DNA of 64,000 nt from Cyathus striatus. Taxonomy: Eukaryota; Basidiomycota; Agaricomycetes; Agaricales; Nidulariaceae. Below, in pieces: positions 45,128 through 57,296 of this stretch (the stretch's first letter is position 1; each line of letters starts with the position of its first letter). The stretch spans positions 2,046,001 to 2,110,000 of the forward strand of contig JAOVFP010000015.1 of assembly GCA_025738555.1 (NCBI GenBank), in the 5' to 3' direction. The translations under genes and the position numbers were made by a program. Under the pieces are notes generated by a model that was given only the letters and a program-made list of their open reading frames with translations, was not told the origin of the DNA and searched no databases.

Positions 45128-47251
45128 ATGTTCCACACGTCTCTCTTGCCGTTCTCCTCGTCCTTACTGCCTCTACTCTTCTAATACCAGGTATCCTTGA
45201 TGGATAACCTTTATACGCCTTCGGGTGTATCGTCTGGAACGCACGATGGTAGTTTATTAGGTATGTCTTTGTCTGCCGGTTACCGCATATCTTGAGGCTC
45301 AGTATATGGATAGAAAACAATAGTGGCGTCCATTCCGGCGCAGTTCCCACTCTTTTGAGCACGGACTCCGTAGATAAAAGGTGAATTTAAGGTCATTTAT
45401 AGTTGAGCGTGTGTTGTGACTGGAGTTTACTCTAGTGGGATAAATGAGACACACTCATTTCGAGGATCTACGACGCCTTTAGGAAGCGCTGGTGACGTTT
45501 CTTCTGCTACGCATCCCGTTGAGATTGCGGATATAAATGAAGCAACGTCTTTAGTGGAGGAAAATGTACGTTCCCTTGCCTCTCCTACTTGGCTGTTCCA
45601 TTTAATACCTCTGCAGACACTACCGTGTTCATATATCCTAGAAACTACGTTCGTTCTGGCTTCGGCATTTGTAATACCATCTTCGACCACGGTATTTCCA
45701 TCAACTGCCAGTATTTCTAGCTTCGCGTTTGCTTCCAGTTCAACCTCGAGGTTAGTCCCAAAGGTTCATTCTTGATGGTCATAACTTATGATTGATTTCT
45801 AGTGCTTCCAATATCATAGCCTCGCTTCCACGTGTTATTTCTGCTACTCATCTGACGACGGCGGCCAAAACTACTAAAACAACCTCTTCAAAGTTTGTGG
45901 AGACATCCACACCATTTGCGAGCTCCCCAACTCTTAGCTCAACGACCACGGCGTCGGCGACATCTTCGACAGAGTTGCTCTCTCAAAGTTTTACTGTGTC
46001 AACTGACGCATCAAGTACATCTACCCAGACGATAACACTCCTCTCAACGGGAACTGTGACTTCTTTCCCGTAAATATCTGTAACTTCCATTTTGATTTTT
46101 TCTGATGACCTGAGTAGAGATTCTGCTAAAGCAACCCCTTTATTTATGGAGACATCCACACCGTTTGCGAGCTCCCCAACTATTAGCTCAACGACGACGG
46201 CGTCGGTGATATCTTCGACAGAATTGCTCTCTCAAAGTTTTACTGTGTCAACTGACGCATCAAGTACATCTACCCAAACGAAGACACTCCTCGCAGCGGG
46301 AACTGTGACTTCTTTTCCGTAAATTATCTGTAACTTCCATTGTGATTTTTTTCTGATGATCTGAGTAGAGATTATGATGGAGCAGATGCAATTACTGCTA
46401 TAACTGTCACCTCTGTGATAACTACACACCGTCATCTGACGCCCCACCCGGCTGCAATAAATGAGACACAGACGGTTGGTCTTCCCGTGCCACATTTAGC
46501 GACAACTACTCCTGCGTTTGTGACCCCAAGTTCAACTGTGATCCCAAGCTCGAGTTCTACAGCAGTTACAAATAGGTAGGGTTTTACTTGCCTTTATATA
46601 TACCAGTAATTGAAGCCACGTCCAGAAATCACGAGGCTGAGGTTGCCGTTGCGCAAAGAGTTGCTGTGGCTTCATCCGTGCTTGCGTCACTGTTCAGCAT
46701 GATTGTATTGATTTTCATAGTGGTTCCTTTCATCCTTCGATATTTGCGTCGGAGGGCAGCGGAAAGGCATGAAGTAAGAACGCTTTCTCCGTTCACTGAG
46801 ATGGAAAATACACCAAATCTACTTCGGCGAGCTTGGACAAAGTTATCAGTTCGCAAATGGGATCGGTTGCCTGACATAGAAGAAGCAGTATCATCTTCAT
46901 CTACGCCAAGCAGAGCCCTAAGTTGTGAACCATTTACTAGTATGTCCTTATCATTTTTGTTGGTAATCCATTTGAACTTTCTAATCACGACGTATGCCAG
47001 GGCAATCCTCGCCTTACGCTACTGTTGTCTCGGCTTCAAGTTTTACAGCATCTGACTTGGCCGGAAGGACGCGGACAACGATGGTGCAATCTAGACGACC
47101 CAGCTTTTTGTATATTGATCCATCGCTTAGTCATTATGAAGATTCGACACAGCCTATATCTGCAAGATCATCCAGAAGCAGCATATCGAGGCCTCCATCG
47201 TATCGCTCTGAAGGGAGAACGTCTACGTTCCAGATCGTTCCTCGCGGATAA
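45128..47251 (+). CDS. Ser/Thr-rich single-pass membrane protein, wall-sensor-like
   Basis: A signal-like N-terminus (LAVLLVLTASTLLIP near 45.16 kb, or MFHTSLLPFSSS in another frame; start uncertain) leads to a long Ser/Thr-rich ectodomain. Exons read SGVHSGAVPTLLSTDSVDK, SGINETHSFRGSTTPLG, IPSSTTVFPSTASISS, TSTPFASSPTLSSTT, then a duplicated exon and VTSVITTHRHLTPHP. Near 46.68 kb VASSVLASLFSMIVLIFIVV forms one transmembrane helix followed by RRRAAERHE. A cytoplasmic tail of about 160 residues is rich in Ser and Arg (SARSSRSSISRPPSYRSEG) and ends STFQIVPRG. The ectodomain would be heavily O-glycosylated. The plan resembles fungal wall-stress sensors (Mid2/Wsc type), but no cysteine-rich sensor domain was seen. 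Specific function unknown. Confidence 0.7.
45894..46373 (+). repeat. 249-bp tandem duplication of an exon with its intron
   Basis: Bases 45894-46122 recur at 46143-46373 with few changes, a period of about 249 bases. Each unit holds one exon (TSTPFASSP...LLSQSFTVSTDASSTST...GTVTSFP) and the following intron with the same donor (GTAAAT) and acceptor (GAGTAG). Splicing both units keeps the reading frame. Confidence 0.85.
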
Positions 47252-47572
47252 CGATAAATCTGCGAAACATGAACTTACGAGCCTTTCATGGTGTACTTTG
47301 GTTGTATCAGCTATGTGTAGATAGAAAACATTCGTTCCGCGTTCATAACGGCATATCTACTAAACATGAACTTTCGGGCTTTTTTATGGTGTACTTATGG
47401 TTGTATTAGCTACGTGGACATGTATATTATACCCAGCCTATCGACAACACAGCTGCGATATTTTCGCCCTCAATCACATAAAAGGAAATTAGAATACATT
47501 CAAACAGTACTATTAAGTTGTTTATAAAAACTTCGACTTTCTTCATCATTGTGATATACAGAGGCAGAGGCG

Positions 47573-48733
47573 TCAATTCTTGTCCTCGATTGACAGCCCA
47601 AATGGTAGCATTGATAACTCTTCATCATCGTTATCAGTGAATCTACGACTACCTGGCGTCGGTATTGTAATGCCACGGGCCGGCTTCCTACATTTCCAAC
47701 GGCTCTGAAGGGAGTATATACACCCGAGGATGTTGCAGGACCATTGTCGTAGAAGTGATAGATGTTCAAATACGATGGACAGGGCGATAATCCCAAAAAA
47801 GACCATGAACGCTGTTTGCCAGATCTTCACTTTTCCTTCGCCAAAAATAAGCGAGAGAAGGTCGTAAAGCAAGCATAAAGGAACAGTGGGATCAGGCCCA
47901 GTGCTAAGGGTCTACTAGAAGTGGTCAGTTACATGTCATGTACGTGCTATTCGAAAATTAGGTCGATACTCAACAAATAGTAAGAATATCAGACAACTAG
48001 CGATCAGCTGCGACACCGATGGTGGTTCATCGGCGGCCTAAAGAAATTGAGCCGTGAGCAGTAAGCAGAGAGAGAAATAAAAATCCATATTACAATCACT
48101 GCCCAAGTTTTCCACATTAGCAAAAATGTAAGACCTATGCACGTTTTTCCAACAGCGTGCGTTGCATAGTTGTCTGCGGTAAATGCTGTAGGCTTTGCCG
48201 AGCGCGCCATCAAGAGGACAGCGACCAACTGAATGATCGAATTAAGGAATAAGCAGAGTACAGAGGGAATATAAATGCCACGAATCCAAAGGGCCCCCCA
48301 TGAAGCTATACAATGTATATAAAAAATCGACGAAGTTCGGATACGAAGGAATGATAAACTAACCCAAAAGGAAGTTTCCGACGATATAAAAGGGCGCGTA
48401 CGAAAACTGAGACAACTCTGGATAAAATGTTTCTGAGCCGTCATCCTCCAAGTACACAGCTTCTTCGTCGGTGGTAGACGAAATAGCTGTTTCATGTGGA
48501 GCCTTTTTCTTCCCCACGGTTCTGACAAGTAAAGCAAGCCAGTATAGTTGAAGCAGCACTTGCGCAACAGCAAACAAGGTAGTAAGAAATGCGTTGGGAT
48601 AGTACGGTAACGATTTATACTTCGGCTCATTCAATACGACAGTCATCAACGAGGACGTGTAAAGCGTGCAGCTGAAGAGAGAGAGAAAACTGGTTGCAAC
48701 GAAATTTCCTGCACCAACTTCTTTGGATCTCAT
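47573..48733 (-). CDS. multi-pass membrane protein of unknown function
   Basis: Minus-strand exons start MRSKEVGAGNFVATSFLSLF. Hydrophobic segments are visible at FLSLFSCTLYTSSLMTVVL, FLTTLFAVAQVLLQLYWLAL, FYIVGNFLLG, PSVLCLFLNSIIQLVAVLLM, GKTCIGLTFLLMWKTWAVI, LCLLYDLLSLIF and TAFMVFFGIIALSIVF, so seven or eight membrane helices. An acidic loop (STTDEEAVYLEDDGSETFYP) follows helix 2. The tail is hydrophilic and ends LPFGLSIEDKN. Introns lie near 48.36-48.30, 48.12-48.05 and 47.9-48.0 kb. Exact joins in the middle are uncertain. The organisation recalls uncharacterised basidiomycete membrane proteins; no transporter or receptor signature was recognised. Confidence 0.65.
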
Positions 48734-48784
48734 CTTCGCACAGGTAGGGCCCTGGGGGAGCAGAGGAGAAAGATTGACTGGGGT

Positions 48785-49093
48785 CTAGGATTCGTAATCC
48801 GTGGATATTTGAATAGCGAATTGCGGGATATCGATAGTATTCAATTGATTTGCAAATGCAAGTCGAGACCAGATCAATTGTGAGCCCAACAGTCTGAGTA
48901 GCATTCCTTGAAATAGACCATTGTAAGACTCGAGGTCTTCTACATCTTCCGTAGTCATAAGATTCAGCCTCCTAGATGGACTTGATGATGGAGCAAATTC
49001 AGGAATGAAGGATTTAATCTTGGATTTTGGGCTTCGGCCGTTCCGGACACATGTACATACATATTTGTACATGTTGTATCTTGAAGCTAACAT
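48785..49093 (-). CDS. small open reading frame, doubtful gene
   Basis: A 102-residue frame with a basic N-terminal half (RNGRSPKSKIKSF) and an acidic then hydrophobic middle (TTEDVEDLESYNGLFQGMLL). It sits 50 bases upstream of the membrane protein on the same strand and may be part of its leader or a separate small protein. No homology recognised. Confidence 0.25.
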   Translation of the reverse strand: MLASRYNMYKYVCTCVRNGRSPKSKIKSFIPEFAPSSSPSRRLNLMTTEDVEDLESYNGLFQGMLLRLLGSQLIWSRLAFANQLNTIDIPQFAIQISTDYES

Positions 49094-49198
49094 ACCGGTC
49101 GACTCAACATGAACGTTTCAATTCAGTACAATTAAGTTGTAAAGTAGCTTTGTTGGTAGCTTGAAGGCTCGACTGGAATATCTTTTCGTACTTCCAAA

Positions 49199-52016
49199 AT
49201 GCAGGACGGCCGTGCACCCAGGTAAATCTTAATATCTATGAACTGATACTTCTCGTACTGATGCCCATTAAGAATAAAGAATCGTGCACCCGCTGCGGTC
49301 CAGGTATGCAATGCAATGTCTAGTCATATGCGTTCCTGACAACTTTTGTAGATCACAGCTGAGCAACTTTTACGCGAAGTATGGTTTTTACGTGTGGCAC
49401 TATACAGCAACTCACTCGTCCTTTCTAGGCTCAAGAAAGACAAGAATCCGCTTTCCGTGCACCAAAACAACGCGTTGAAGATTTTGAGGAATTACATGAA
49501 TATCGTGGACGGAAGCGTAAGGAATTTGAGGAAAGGATACGAAGGACAAGGGGAAGCATGTACGTAACTATGTTTAACTCATAATGGAAGCGTTTTAATA
49601 CTTTCGCAGTAAGGAATGGTTACAATACGCTAACTGGGAGGTATGTTTATTATCATGTCTCTGCTATCTTCCATCTACTGAACATTTCCTGATGTAACCC
49701 ACAAGGCTTCTCAAAATGAATTCGCCCGCTCGCGCTCCGTCTTTGAACGTGCTTTAGACGTCGACCCTCGCTCTGTTCAGCTATGGCTCTCCTATACTGA
49801 GATGGAGCTTAAATCACGAAATGTTCAGCACGCTCGTAATCTGTTCGACCGTGCTGTGACCCTTCTCCCCAGGGTGGATCAGCTATGGTACAAGTATGTG
49901 TACCTCGAAGAACTCCTTCAAAACGTACCGGGTGCACGTCAAGTATTTGAGAGGTGGATGCAATGGGAACCCGATGACAAGGCGTGGCAAGCTTACATCA
50001 AGTTGGAGGAGCGATATCAAGAGCTTGATCGGGCGAGTACGATTTACGAACGTTGGGTAGCAGTGCGGCCGGAACCTAGGGTGTGGGTTAAGTGGGGAAA
50101 GTTTGAGGAAGAGCGTGGAAGGGTAGACAAAGCCCGAGAAGTCTTTCAGACTGCCCTCGAGTTCTATGGCGATGACGAAGAACAGGTGGAGAAGGCACAA
50201 GCTGTCTTCAGTTCATTTGCAAAAATGGAAACGAGGCTAAAGGAGTACGAGCGTGCACGGGTGATCTACAAGGTATGAAAGTCATCTCGTTTCGTACGCC
50301 GCGTTTATATGACATTTGCTTTAGTTTGCACTCTCTCGTATTCCAAGGTCCAAGTCTGCTACCCTCTATGCTGCCTACAGCAAGTTTGAGAAGCAACATG
50401 GAAGTCGAACAACTCTCGAAAGTACTGTGCTTGGCAAACGCAGAATTCAGTATGAGGAGGAGCTTGAACACGATGGGCAAAACTATGACGTGTGGTTTGA
50501 TTATGCGCGGCTGGAAGAAGATGCTTATCGGGATGTGAAGGAAGAGGGTGGGACACAGGATGAGCTGGATGCTGCAACAGCTCGCGTGAGAGAAATATAT
50601 GAGCGTGCTGTGGCACAGGTTCCACCTGGAGGGGAGAAGCGACACTGGAGAAGATACATATTCTTGTGGCTAAATTATGCATTATTCGAGGAGATCGAAA
50701 CAAGGGTATGCATATGTCCGTGCCTATCACTCCAAAATACGGTACTAATGTAGCTGCTTTCAGGATTATGCCAGAGCTCGCCAAATTTACCAAACGGCCA
50801 TAAAGCTTGTTCCTCACAAGCAGTTTACTTTTGCCAAACTATGGTTACTGTTTGCAAAGTTCGAAGTTCGACGACTGGAACTGAATGCAGCTAGAAAGAT
50901 ATTAGGAACTGCGATCGGCATGTGTCCGAAGGAAAAGTTGTTCAAAGGATATATTGAACTTGAAATAGAGGTATGTTCTTTAATCATGAGTGTCTGAATA
51001 GAGTGTTAAATGTCACAGCTCCGAGAATTTGACCGTGCTCGAACATTGTATGAAAAGTATCTTGAAGTATGTCAAGTTTTTCAGGTCGTGTGCTTCATGC
51101 ATTTAATGTCTGCCTCTAGTTTGATCCTGCCAATTCTCCTGCCTGGATCAAGTTTGCAGAGCTCGAAGCCCAGTTGCAAGACTTTGTCCGAACACGTGCC
51201 ATCTTCGAGCTTGGTGTTTCTCAGTCTCCTTTATCAATGCCGGAACTCTTGTGGAAGGCATATATCGACTTCGAAATTGAGGAGGGCGACCGTGAAGCAG
51301 CTCGTGCCTTATACGAGAGGCTTATTGCTCTGAGTGGACACGTGAAGGTGTGGATAGCATATGCAATGTTTGAAGCAGAACCAATCCCCGTGCCACGTGC
51401 GGAGAGAGAGGAGGAGGAGGAGGAGGAGGAAGAGGAAGAAGAGGAAGAGACCAAGATGGTTCCCGGTGATCCTGATTTGGCAAGACGCGTATTTGAACGA
51501 GGATACAAGGACTTAAAGAGCAAAGGACTCAAGAGCGAGGTAGGGTCTTCCATTGCACACTTATATTTTGCTCACGTCGGTTGTATAGCGTGTTGCTCTG
51601 TTAGAAGTCTGGAAAACTTTCGAGGAAACCCATGGGACACAAGATGATGTTAAAAAGGTAGAGGATATGATGCCTATTGTCAGTAAGAGGCGACATGTAG
51701 ATAAAGAAACTGGGCAAACTGTGGAAGGTATGTCGCTTATAAATTATCTCCCATTAAGAATACTTTTGACACTGTTCTAGATTGGGATTTGGTATTTGCA
51801 GATGACGAGCGCGATGCAAACCCTACGTCCTTCAAATTTTTGCAAATGGCTCATGCATGGAAACAAGCACAGGCCCAGAACGGAAGAGGCGGTGGCAGTG
51901 GCTCCTCTATCTTGGCTGGGTTTAATGCAGCTTCTGCATCAATGCAAACCAAGAAGGATGGCGATGGAGATGCTACCAGCGACGTTGCTAGTTCTCATGG
52001 CGATGAGTCTGACTGA
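49199..52016 (+). CDS. CLF1: pre-mRNA-splicing factor CLF1 (Crooked neck/CRNKL1, HAT-repeat protein)
   Basis: Clf1/Syf3 is a scaffold of the Prp19-associated (NineTeen) complex and is needed for spliceosome activation. The first exon is MQDGRAPR. A conserved N-terminal block follows ([39 protein letters not shown]). Many HAT repeats come next, for example [52 protein letters not shown] and [15 protein letters not shown] late acidic run of Glu precedes [16 protein letters not shown]. The end reads [12 protein letters not shown]. Length is about 750 residues over about a dozen exons. The region 51402-51449 encodes the Glu tract. The HAT spacing and N-terminal motif make the identification firm. 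Confidence 0.93.
51402..51449 (+). repeat. GAG/GAA trinucleotide-like tract coding for poly-Glu in CLF1
   Basis: A purine run of about 48 bases made of GAG and GAA codons gives around fourteen consecutive Glu residues between HAT repeats of CLF1. It is prone to length variation. Confidence 0.7.
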
Positions 52017-52423
52017 TTCCACTGGGGATAGCAATCTGACAGTTCACTTATCTCATACAGTTTCTATATGTCCTGTTATTTGTACGAAGAAATTTTATTC
52101 GGGTTCTGCTACTGTAAATATCATCTGTGAGGGAAGTCACCAACAAACGTGTAACATCTCGTCGTTTTTTTTTATTACTTCGCAATGTTTTCTGCAATAT
52201 GGCTTCTGGATGTGACTGACCTTTCACGTGCAATGACCTATACAGTACTGCGGTTAAGCTCAAGCCCCATCTGAAGCATAATCTGAACCACAACATTCAC
52301 CTTCACCTACTAACGACCTTCGTTGCTAGACCGTCCGAGTGAGTAATGCCCTCGAGCTTAACCCAAATCTTGATCATGATGATTTAGTACAGGTACTTTG
52401 TAGGTTCAACATTATTCGTTCTC
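52017..52423. other. intergenic, upstream of the F-box gene
   Basis: No gene recognised. A canonical-looking TATA is not evident. Confidence 0.5.
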
Positions 52424-54217
52424 ATGGACACCCCGTTCGCCCACTATCTGAGAACCAATAATGCTCCATCCGCTGACGAACTTGCCAGCATCAAAGATTA
52501 CCTGGCCAACTACGTCAAGCAGCGATGCTCTGTTGATTCAGACGTTACGCGCTTGAAGCAACTCCTTGAAGAGAATATGCAAAGACAACATAATCTCACA
52601 AAGGCTATTGAGGCTCATAGAAGTATGGCGTCTTCTATTCGCCGCCTACCACAGGATGTTCTTCGGAGAATTTTTTCATATACTCTTCCGAAAGATCACA
52701 ATGCTGTTATGAGTGTTCAAGAAGCCCCTATGCTGTTGGGTAGAATCTGTAGCTCGTGGAGGACCATAGCATGGTCCACCCCCCAATTGTGGACAAGCAT
52801 CCACATCCCAGTCTGTATAGCAGCTGCTTCGGGGTCTGAGTCATCCGAAGACAGACTTCAACGCATAGTACGAAATACCGACGCCGTCAAAGAGTGGTTA
52901 TCACGCTCAGGCAGTTGCCCGTTATCCATATCCCTTTTTCAAGAGCCGCGAGAGGAATGGATTCGGCATGTAGCTGTTGAATTTGTTTTTCCATCTCCCG
53001 ACGGTTTCAAGGGACAAATCGTCTATAATCTGATTCAAGTTCTGTTGAGCTTTTCAGCGCGGTGGAAAAAGATATCTTTCGAAGCACCCAGTGCTACACT
53101 GGCATTGCTGACCAAGTTGATGGAGGCAGACGTCCCGATACTGGAAAGTTTGAAGCTTGAGTCTAACGACTATGGCAAAATACCCGCTGTATTCCAGTTT
53201 GGTACATCAGGCATGTCTGCCTCAGAATCTCCGTGGAGGGCAGCTGGAATTCTTAAGGCAAATCAACTTCACGCTCTACATCTGTCCCGTATGCAAGGTA
53301 CATCCTCCATGGATTTTCCAGTTAAATGGTCCCATATTACACAGCTGTGTCTCAGAGGCCATGATCGCCATACAGGGCAATCTTTAATTCTTGATATTCC
53401 AAGAATCCTTTCTGTTCTTAGAGAATGTCCTCACCTGAAGACATTTTTTGTAAAGCCCACCCCGCCACGAGTGCAGTCTGTACATTCATCCTGGCCTCCC
53501 CTTAACTTGGACTCCCTGGAATCAATCTCAATATCCGAACGCGATGCAGGCGTCTCGCTATTTAGATATCTCAATCTTCCATCTCTTATTCATTTAGAAT
53601 ACCAGGGCTCCTCCAGTGTAGATGAGCATATGCCTGGGCGAGAACTGCATGCTTTCTTGTTACGGTCCAATGTCTCCATTGGCACCCTTTCCTTAGACCC
53701 GTGCTCATTAACTCCGGAGGCTCTCATTTCCTGCTTGCATCTTACTCCGTCTTTGACGAAACTCCATTTTGGAGAGGGTTATTTTTCGCCGACATATCGT
53801 GTCAACCCTCTTGAAGTCGATGCTCCGAAGAACCGTTCGGTATCCTTTCAGCCATTGAATGATATGGTTCTTGAGAAGCTGACCCCCACAGCAGGCAGTG
53901 TCAATGCACGCTGCTTATGTCCTGAATTGGTGTCTGTCGACTGTGAAACTGGCGTCAGCTTCTCAGATCAAGTACTTCTTTCGTTTCTGCAAGGAAGGAG
54001 CAAGAGACACCTAGGGGTCGCAAAGCTGTCGCGTGTTCGAGTTAGTTTCAACCGCAGCGAGAACGATGCTGTCCAGCCTGAATTAGCCGCTTTTTGTCGT
54101 CAACATAAAGATCTGGATTTGCAACTTAAGTATACCCCTCGAGTCATCACCAGATTGTACTCCCCTCGTGAAGGGCTGCCGTCAGCGGCGTATAATATAT
54201 TTGCTTCACCGGTATAG
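52424..54217 (+). CDS. F-box protein, Agaricomycete expanded type (single exon)
   Basis: F-box proteins recruit substrates to SCF ubiquitin ligases through Skp1. This 597-residue frame has a helical N-terminus (SDVTRLKQLLEENMQRQHNL, coiled-coil-like, residues about 38-60). The F-box follows at about residues 70-115 (IRRLPQDVLRRIFSYTLP, then APMLLGRICSSWRTIAWSTP, LWTSIHI). The rest is a long leucine-rich region with LRR-like spacing (LKTFFVKPTPPR, LDSLESISISERDAG, LIHLEYQGSSS, SLDPCSLTPEALISCLHLTP) that should bind substrate. No intron is needed. The family is highly expanded in mushrooms, and individual substrates are unknown. Confidence 0.88.
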   Translation: MDTPFAHYLRTNNAPSADELASIKDYLANYVKQRCSVDSDVTRLKQLLEENMQRQHNLTKAIEAHRSMASSIRRLPQDVLRRIFSYTLPKDHNAVMSVQEAPMLLGRICSSWRTIAWSTPQLWTSIHIPVCIAAASGSESSEDRLQRIVRNTDAVKEWLSRSGSCPLSISLFQEPREEWIRHVAVEFVFPSPDGFKGQIVYNLIQVLLSFSARWKKISFEAPSATLALLTKLMEADVPILESLKLESNDYGKIPAVFQFGTSGMSASESPWRAAGILKANQLHALHLSRMQGTSSMDFPVKWSHITQLCLRGHDRHTGQSLILDIPRILSVLRECPHLKTFFVKPTPPRVQSVHSSWPPLNLDSLESISISERDAGVSLFRYLNLPSLIHLEYQGSSSVDEHMPGRELHAFLLRSNVSIGTLSLDPCSLTPEALISCLHLTPSLTKLHFGEGYFSPTYRVNPLEVDAPKNRSVSFQPLNDMVLEKLTPTAGSVNARCLCPELVSVDCETGVSFSDQVLLSFLQGRSKRHLGVAKLSRVRVSFNRSENDAVQPELAAFCRQHKDLDLQLKYTPRVITRLYSPREGLPSAAYNIFASPV

Positions 54218-56262
54218 TTGATATCATAATTCGGACGATTTGGTTAGAACAATCAGTATAATTACCTATATGGGACTATTAGGACAATTACATATTTTCT
54301 TGACGGCCAATGGTAGTTATAACAGGCTGGGATACGTAGGTATGAGATGACAGTACGTTGTAGCACCAGCAAATTGCAAAGCCAGAGTTGCATGTGGCTA
54401 GAGGGATTCTTATGCAGCTAGAGCATACCATCAGTTAGAAGTGGCCGTACGTGATTTATGCTGATGTTTAGCATTAGTCTATATCAGAGCAGAATAGAAC
54501 TTTACTCGTTTTGAGGTATTTTGAGGAACTTATCAAGAACCTATTGTAGTTTCCCTAGCTATCCGGCGCTTGAAGTAGCACATCCAAGGGTTACACCTTC
54601 AGGTACAGCTTATTACGGTAAGTCAGTTCTTGAGAAGGCTTTAAAAAATCAAGTCGAGTGTGTAAACAGCAGTGGTCAGTAAGGCCAAGGAGATCCGAGG
54701 CCGAATCCAAAAGTCGAGATACCAAGAAGGTCGATCTTCTGTAGTGAATCACACGATATCCTAAAACGACCATGGTACTGCATAAGTCAAGAACGTAAGG
54801 AGATCTATTTCAGCATCACTAGTAAAAGCTAAAACGCAATCCCAATGGTGGAAATTACCGCGGCAAAGGCCTACTGTAAGTGAACAAGCCTCGTTAACTT
54901 GAATATTGCCAATGGGGCAGCTAGCATTCTTGCATGCAGAGACAAGGTCTATAGTACGAAAGTCATGTTAACTCAAATCACAACCCTAAAATATTCCACG
55001 TACTGTCGCCAGTGGCGCGAGCTTCTGCGACTGTGTCAGTTGTGCTGGAGGAGCTTAGTACTTACAGCGCAGGTGAAGCATGTTCCCAGGCCTTTCATAT
55101 TTGAGTGAGTGCACAGACATTATGCATCGTCAAGGGGGCAGGTCTGTCGATTATAATGTTTTAGTACAGCTCGGAAATTTCTACGATCTATTTTCGACGT
55201 GTGTTGTACATCTCAACCATACCCGCGCAGTCAGAGAAGAATTCAGGTGCGATATCGTTTTGCTCAATAGAAACGCTGATCAAAAGTGGAAAGGATGGCG
55301 GTGAGGCAAGCACTGCAAAAGTGCCGACAAGCGGTATTATTAACAACCATTTAAAAAGACAACAACGAACCATGTCTAGTTCCGATAAGAGCAGACACAG
55401 CAATAGCGACAGCTGGAGTCCAGTAAACCATCTTCGTCTGAAGCAACAGGATACGGAGGGACCGTTGAACTGTCTACCCATGTTCTTTATCAGTTTCATC
55501 CTGTCTGAGTTGCTGTGACGAAGGCCATATGTGACATACATGTCAGGGGATGTCACCAATAGATTATATCCAACGTTCTCAATGTGCTCCAGCATCTATG
55601 ACAAAGGTATCTCATGCTCGTATTACAGACGTCGGTAACATTCATTCGCCCGTCAAGCTGTACCTTTGCATGCGGTCTGGTAATAAGAGCGATATTAGTA
55701 TCGAACATTACTCTCGTTCGAATGATTTGAAAACTTACAGATACATAGATAGGAAGCGGAATACTGCGAACCATGACCATCTTTATCTGATGACCTTAGT
55801 ACCAAGTAATCTAATTGAAAGAGCTACAGGAGGTTCAAAGGGACCGTAAGAGAGAGCAGAGCTCGGGAGAGAGATTGTATAATTCCTTGGTCTCCGGACG
55901 ATCAGCATAACATCTTCGGCCCCGGCATCACTTGGCGTACGAAGCCGGAAGATGCACGCGTCTCGGGTTGCGTTACTAAAAGCCTAGCTTGGTCAACGAG
56001 TCGCACAAAGGTGCGAATTAACGTGAACATCTCCGTTGGGTTTTATCAGAAAGTAGTCATTCGAGCAACGTCCGATTCTGATTCGAGTTCCCCATTAGAG
56101 CCATTGAACGATGCTTGAAATTAAATTCGAAAGGGACTTGATATGCAATGTAAATTGAAAGAAAGAAGGCGAACAACGGCCCACGGGGGAACATGTTCAG
56201 TGGTGATTATGTCATCCAACATATTGTGCAGTGCTGACGCGCTGAGCTCACCGCGAATTGAA

Positions 56263-56300
56263 GACTGTCGTTCGTCTCCCCCACCTGGGACATCACGTGA
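56263..56300 (+). repeat. 38-base inverted repeat, left copy
   Basis: The 38 bases from GACTGTCGTTCG to CATCACGTGA recur in inverted orientation at 57259-57296 without a mismatch. The block contains a palindromic CACGTG E-box and CACCTG. Confidence 0.8.
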
Positions 56301-57258
56301 TGTTCCAAATCGGGGCATATATTCCTGCGCCAAAAGGCAGATAGACATAAGACTTGGTAAATGTTTGTTTTACACAACACAGTAGTCGATTAGTAAGTTA
56401 GCTATACTGTAAGAGCTGTCGCACTTGATATCGCGAGTTCGATTCTTACACCTTGATTTTTTATTTTGGATATCTCTGTGTAAAGTACTTACATTGAGAA
56501 GCCGATGCCGTCGCATCATGCGTGCCTTGCATCGGACCAATGTAACAAAAGTTTACTCATAGTTCAGGATGAGGGTTGAAGTCGCATTGCACCGCGCGTG
56601 CACTTGCATCGGCTCAACATTAAGTCGGGATGAGTTGGCAGGCAGAGGCCACATTGGAAAGGGGCAAGATAGGAGGTTGAAGTCGAGTGGTGAATTTGAG
56701 TAGGAATAGGAGAGTGTACTTTACCCTCTCGCACTGGTCATTTCAACGGCACTATTGAGGACAATAATCCTCTTCGACAGTGTTCTAATTCTTCATTGTC
56801 ATGTAAACAACTCGCTAGATTACCTTTCAAATACTGTGATGCATGCCGTGAACGTGCAAGATCCAAAAAAAGAAATCAACGTGCTGAAGCAAAGAACAAA
56901 GATAGCATCAAGTAAACTGTCAAAGTGCTATGTTTATAGCATTGTACTGAGCTTATTAGGTACAGAGTCTTACAATAATCAACGTGCTTTATATATTTGA
57001 GCACTTAAGTATAACTAAGTAGTACATGAATCCCTACAACAGCACTACTTGAGCACTCCTTAAATACATTGAATTGTTCCTCTTCGATCCTCTTTACTAT
57101 CTTGGCGCTACCTGACACTACCTAAACCGATCATTTCATTTCAAGCCGATGACAAGGCTATGTACATGTCATTCATCTACATCCATGTCAGCGCTGGCAT
57201 GTAAGCATCTGCACACCATGAGAAGTCCTCCGGTAAGTATTGTAACCTGAGCCGGTGG

Positions 57259-57296
57259 TCACGTGATGTCCCAGGTGGGGGAGACGAACGACAGTC
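57259..57296 (-). repeat. 38-base inverted repeat, right copy, upstream of COG8
   Basis: Exact reverse complement of 56263-56300. It ends 110 bases before the COG8 ATG and its CACGTG could be a bHLH factor binding site in the COG8 promoter. Similarity beyond the 38 bases is weak. Confidence 0.8.

Noticed and set aside
51221..51553. Ser-rich frame antisense to CLF1
   Set aside because: The poly-Ser is the complement of the GAG/GAA tract coding for Glu in CLF1.
56395..56455. tRNA-like B-box (GAGTTCGATTC) near 56.43 kb
   Set aside because: The T-stem does not pair fully, no proper anticodon stem or acceptor stem can be drawn and the A-box is poor. At most a tRNA-derived repeat remnant.
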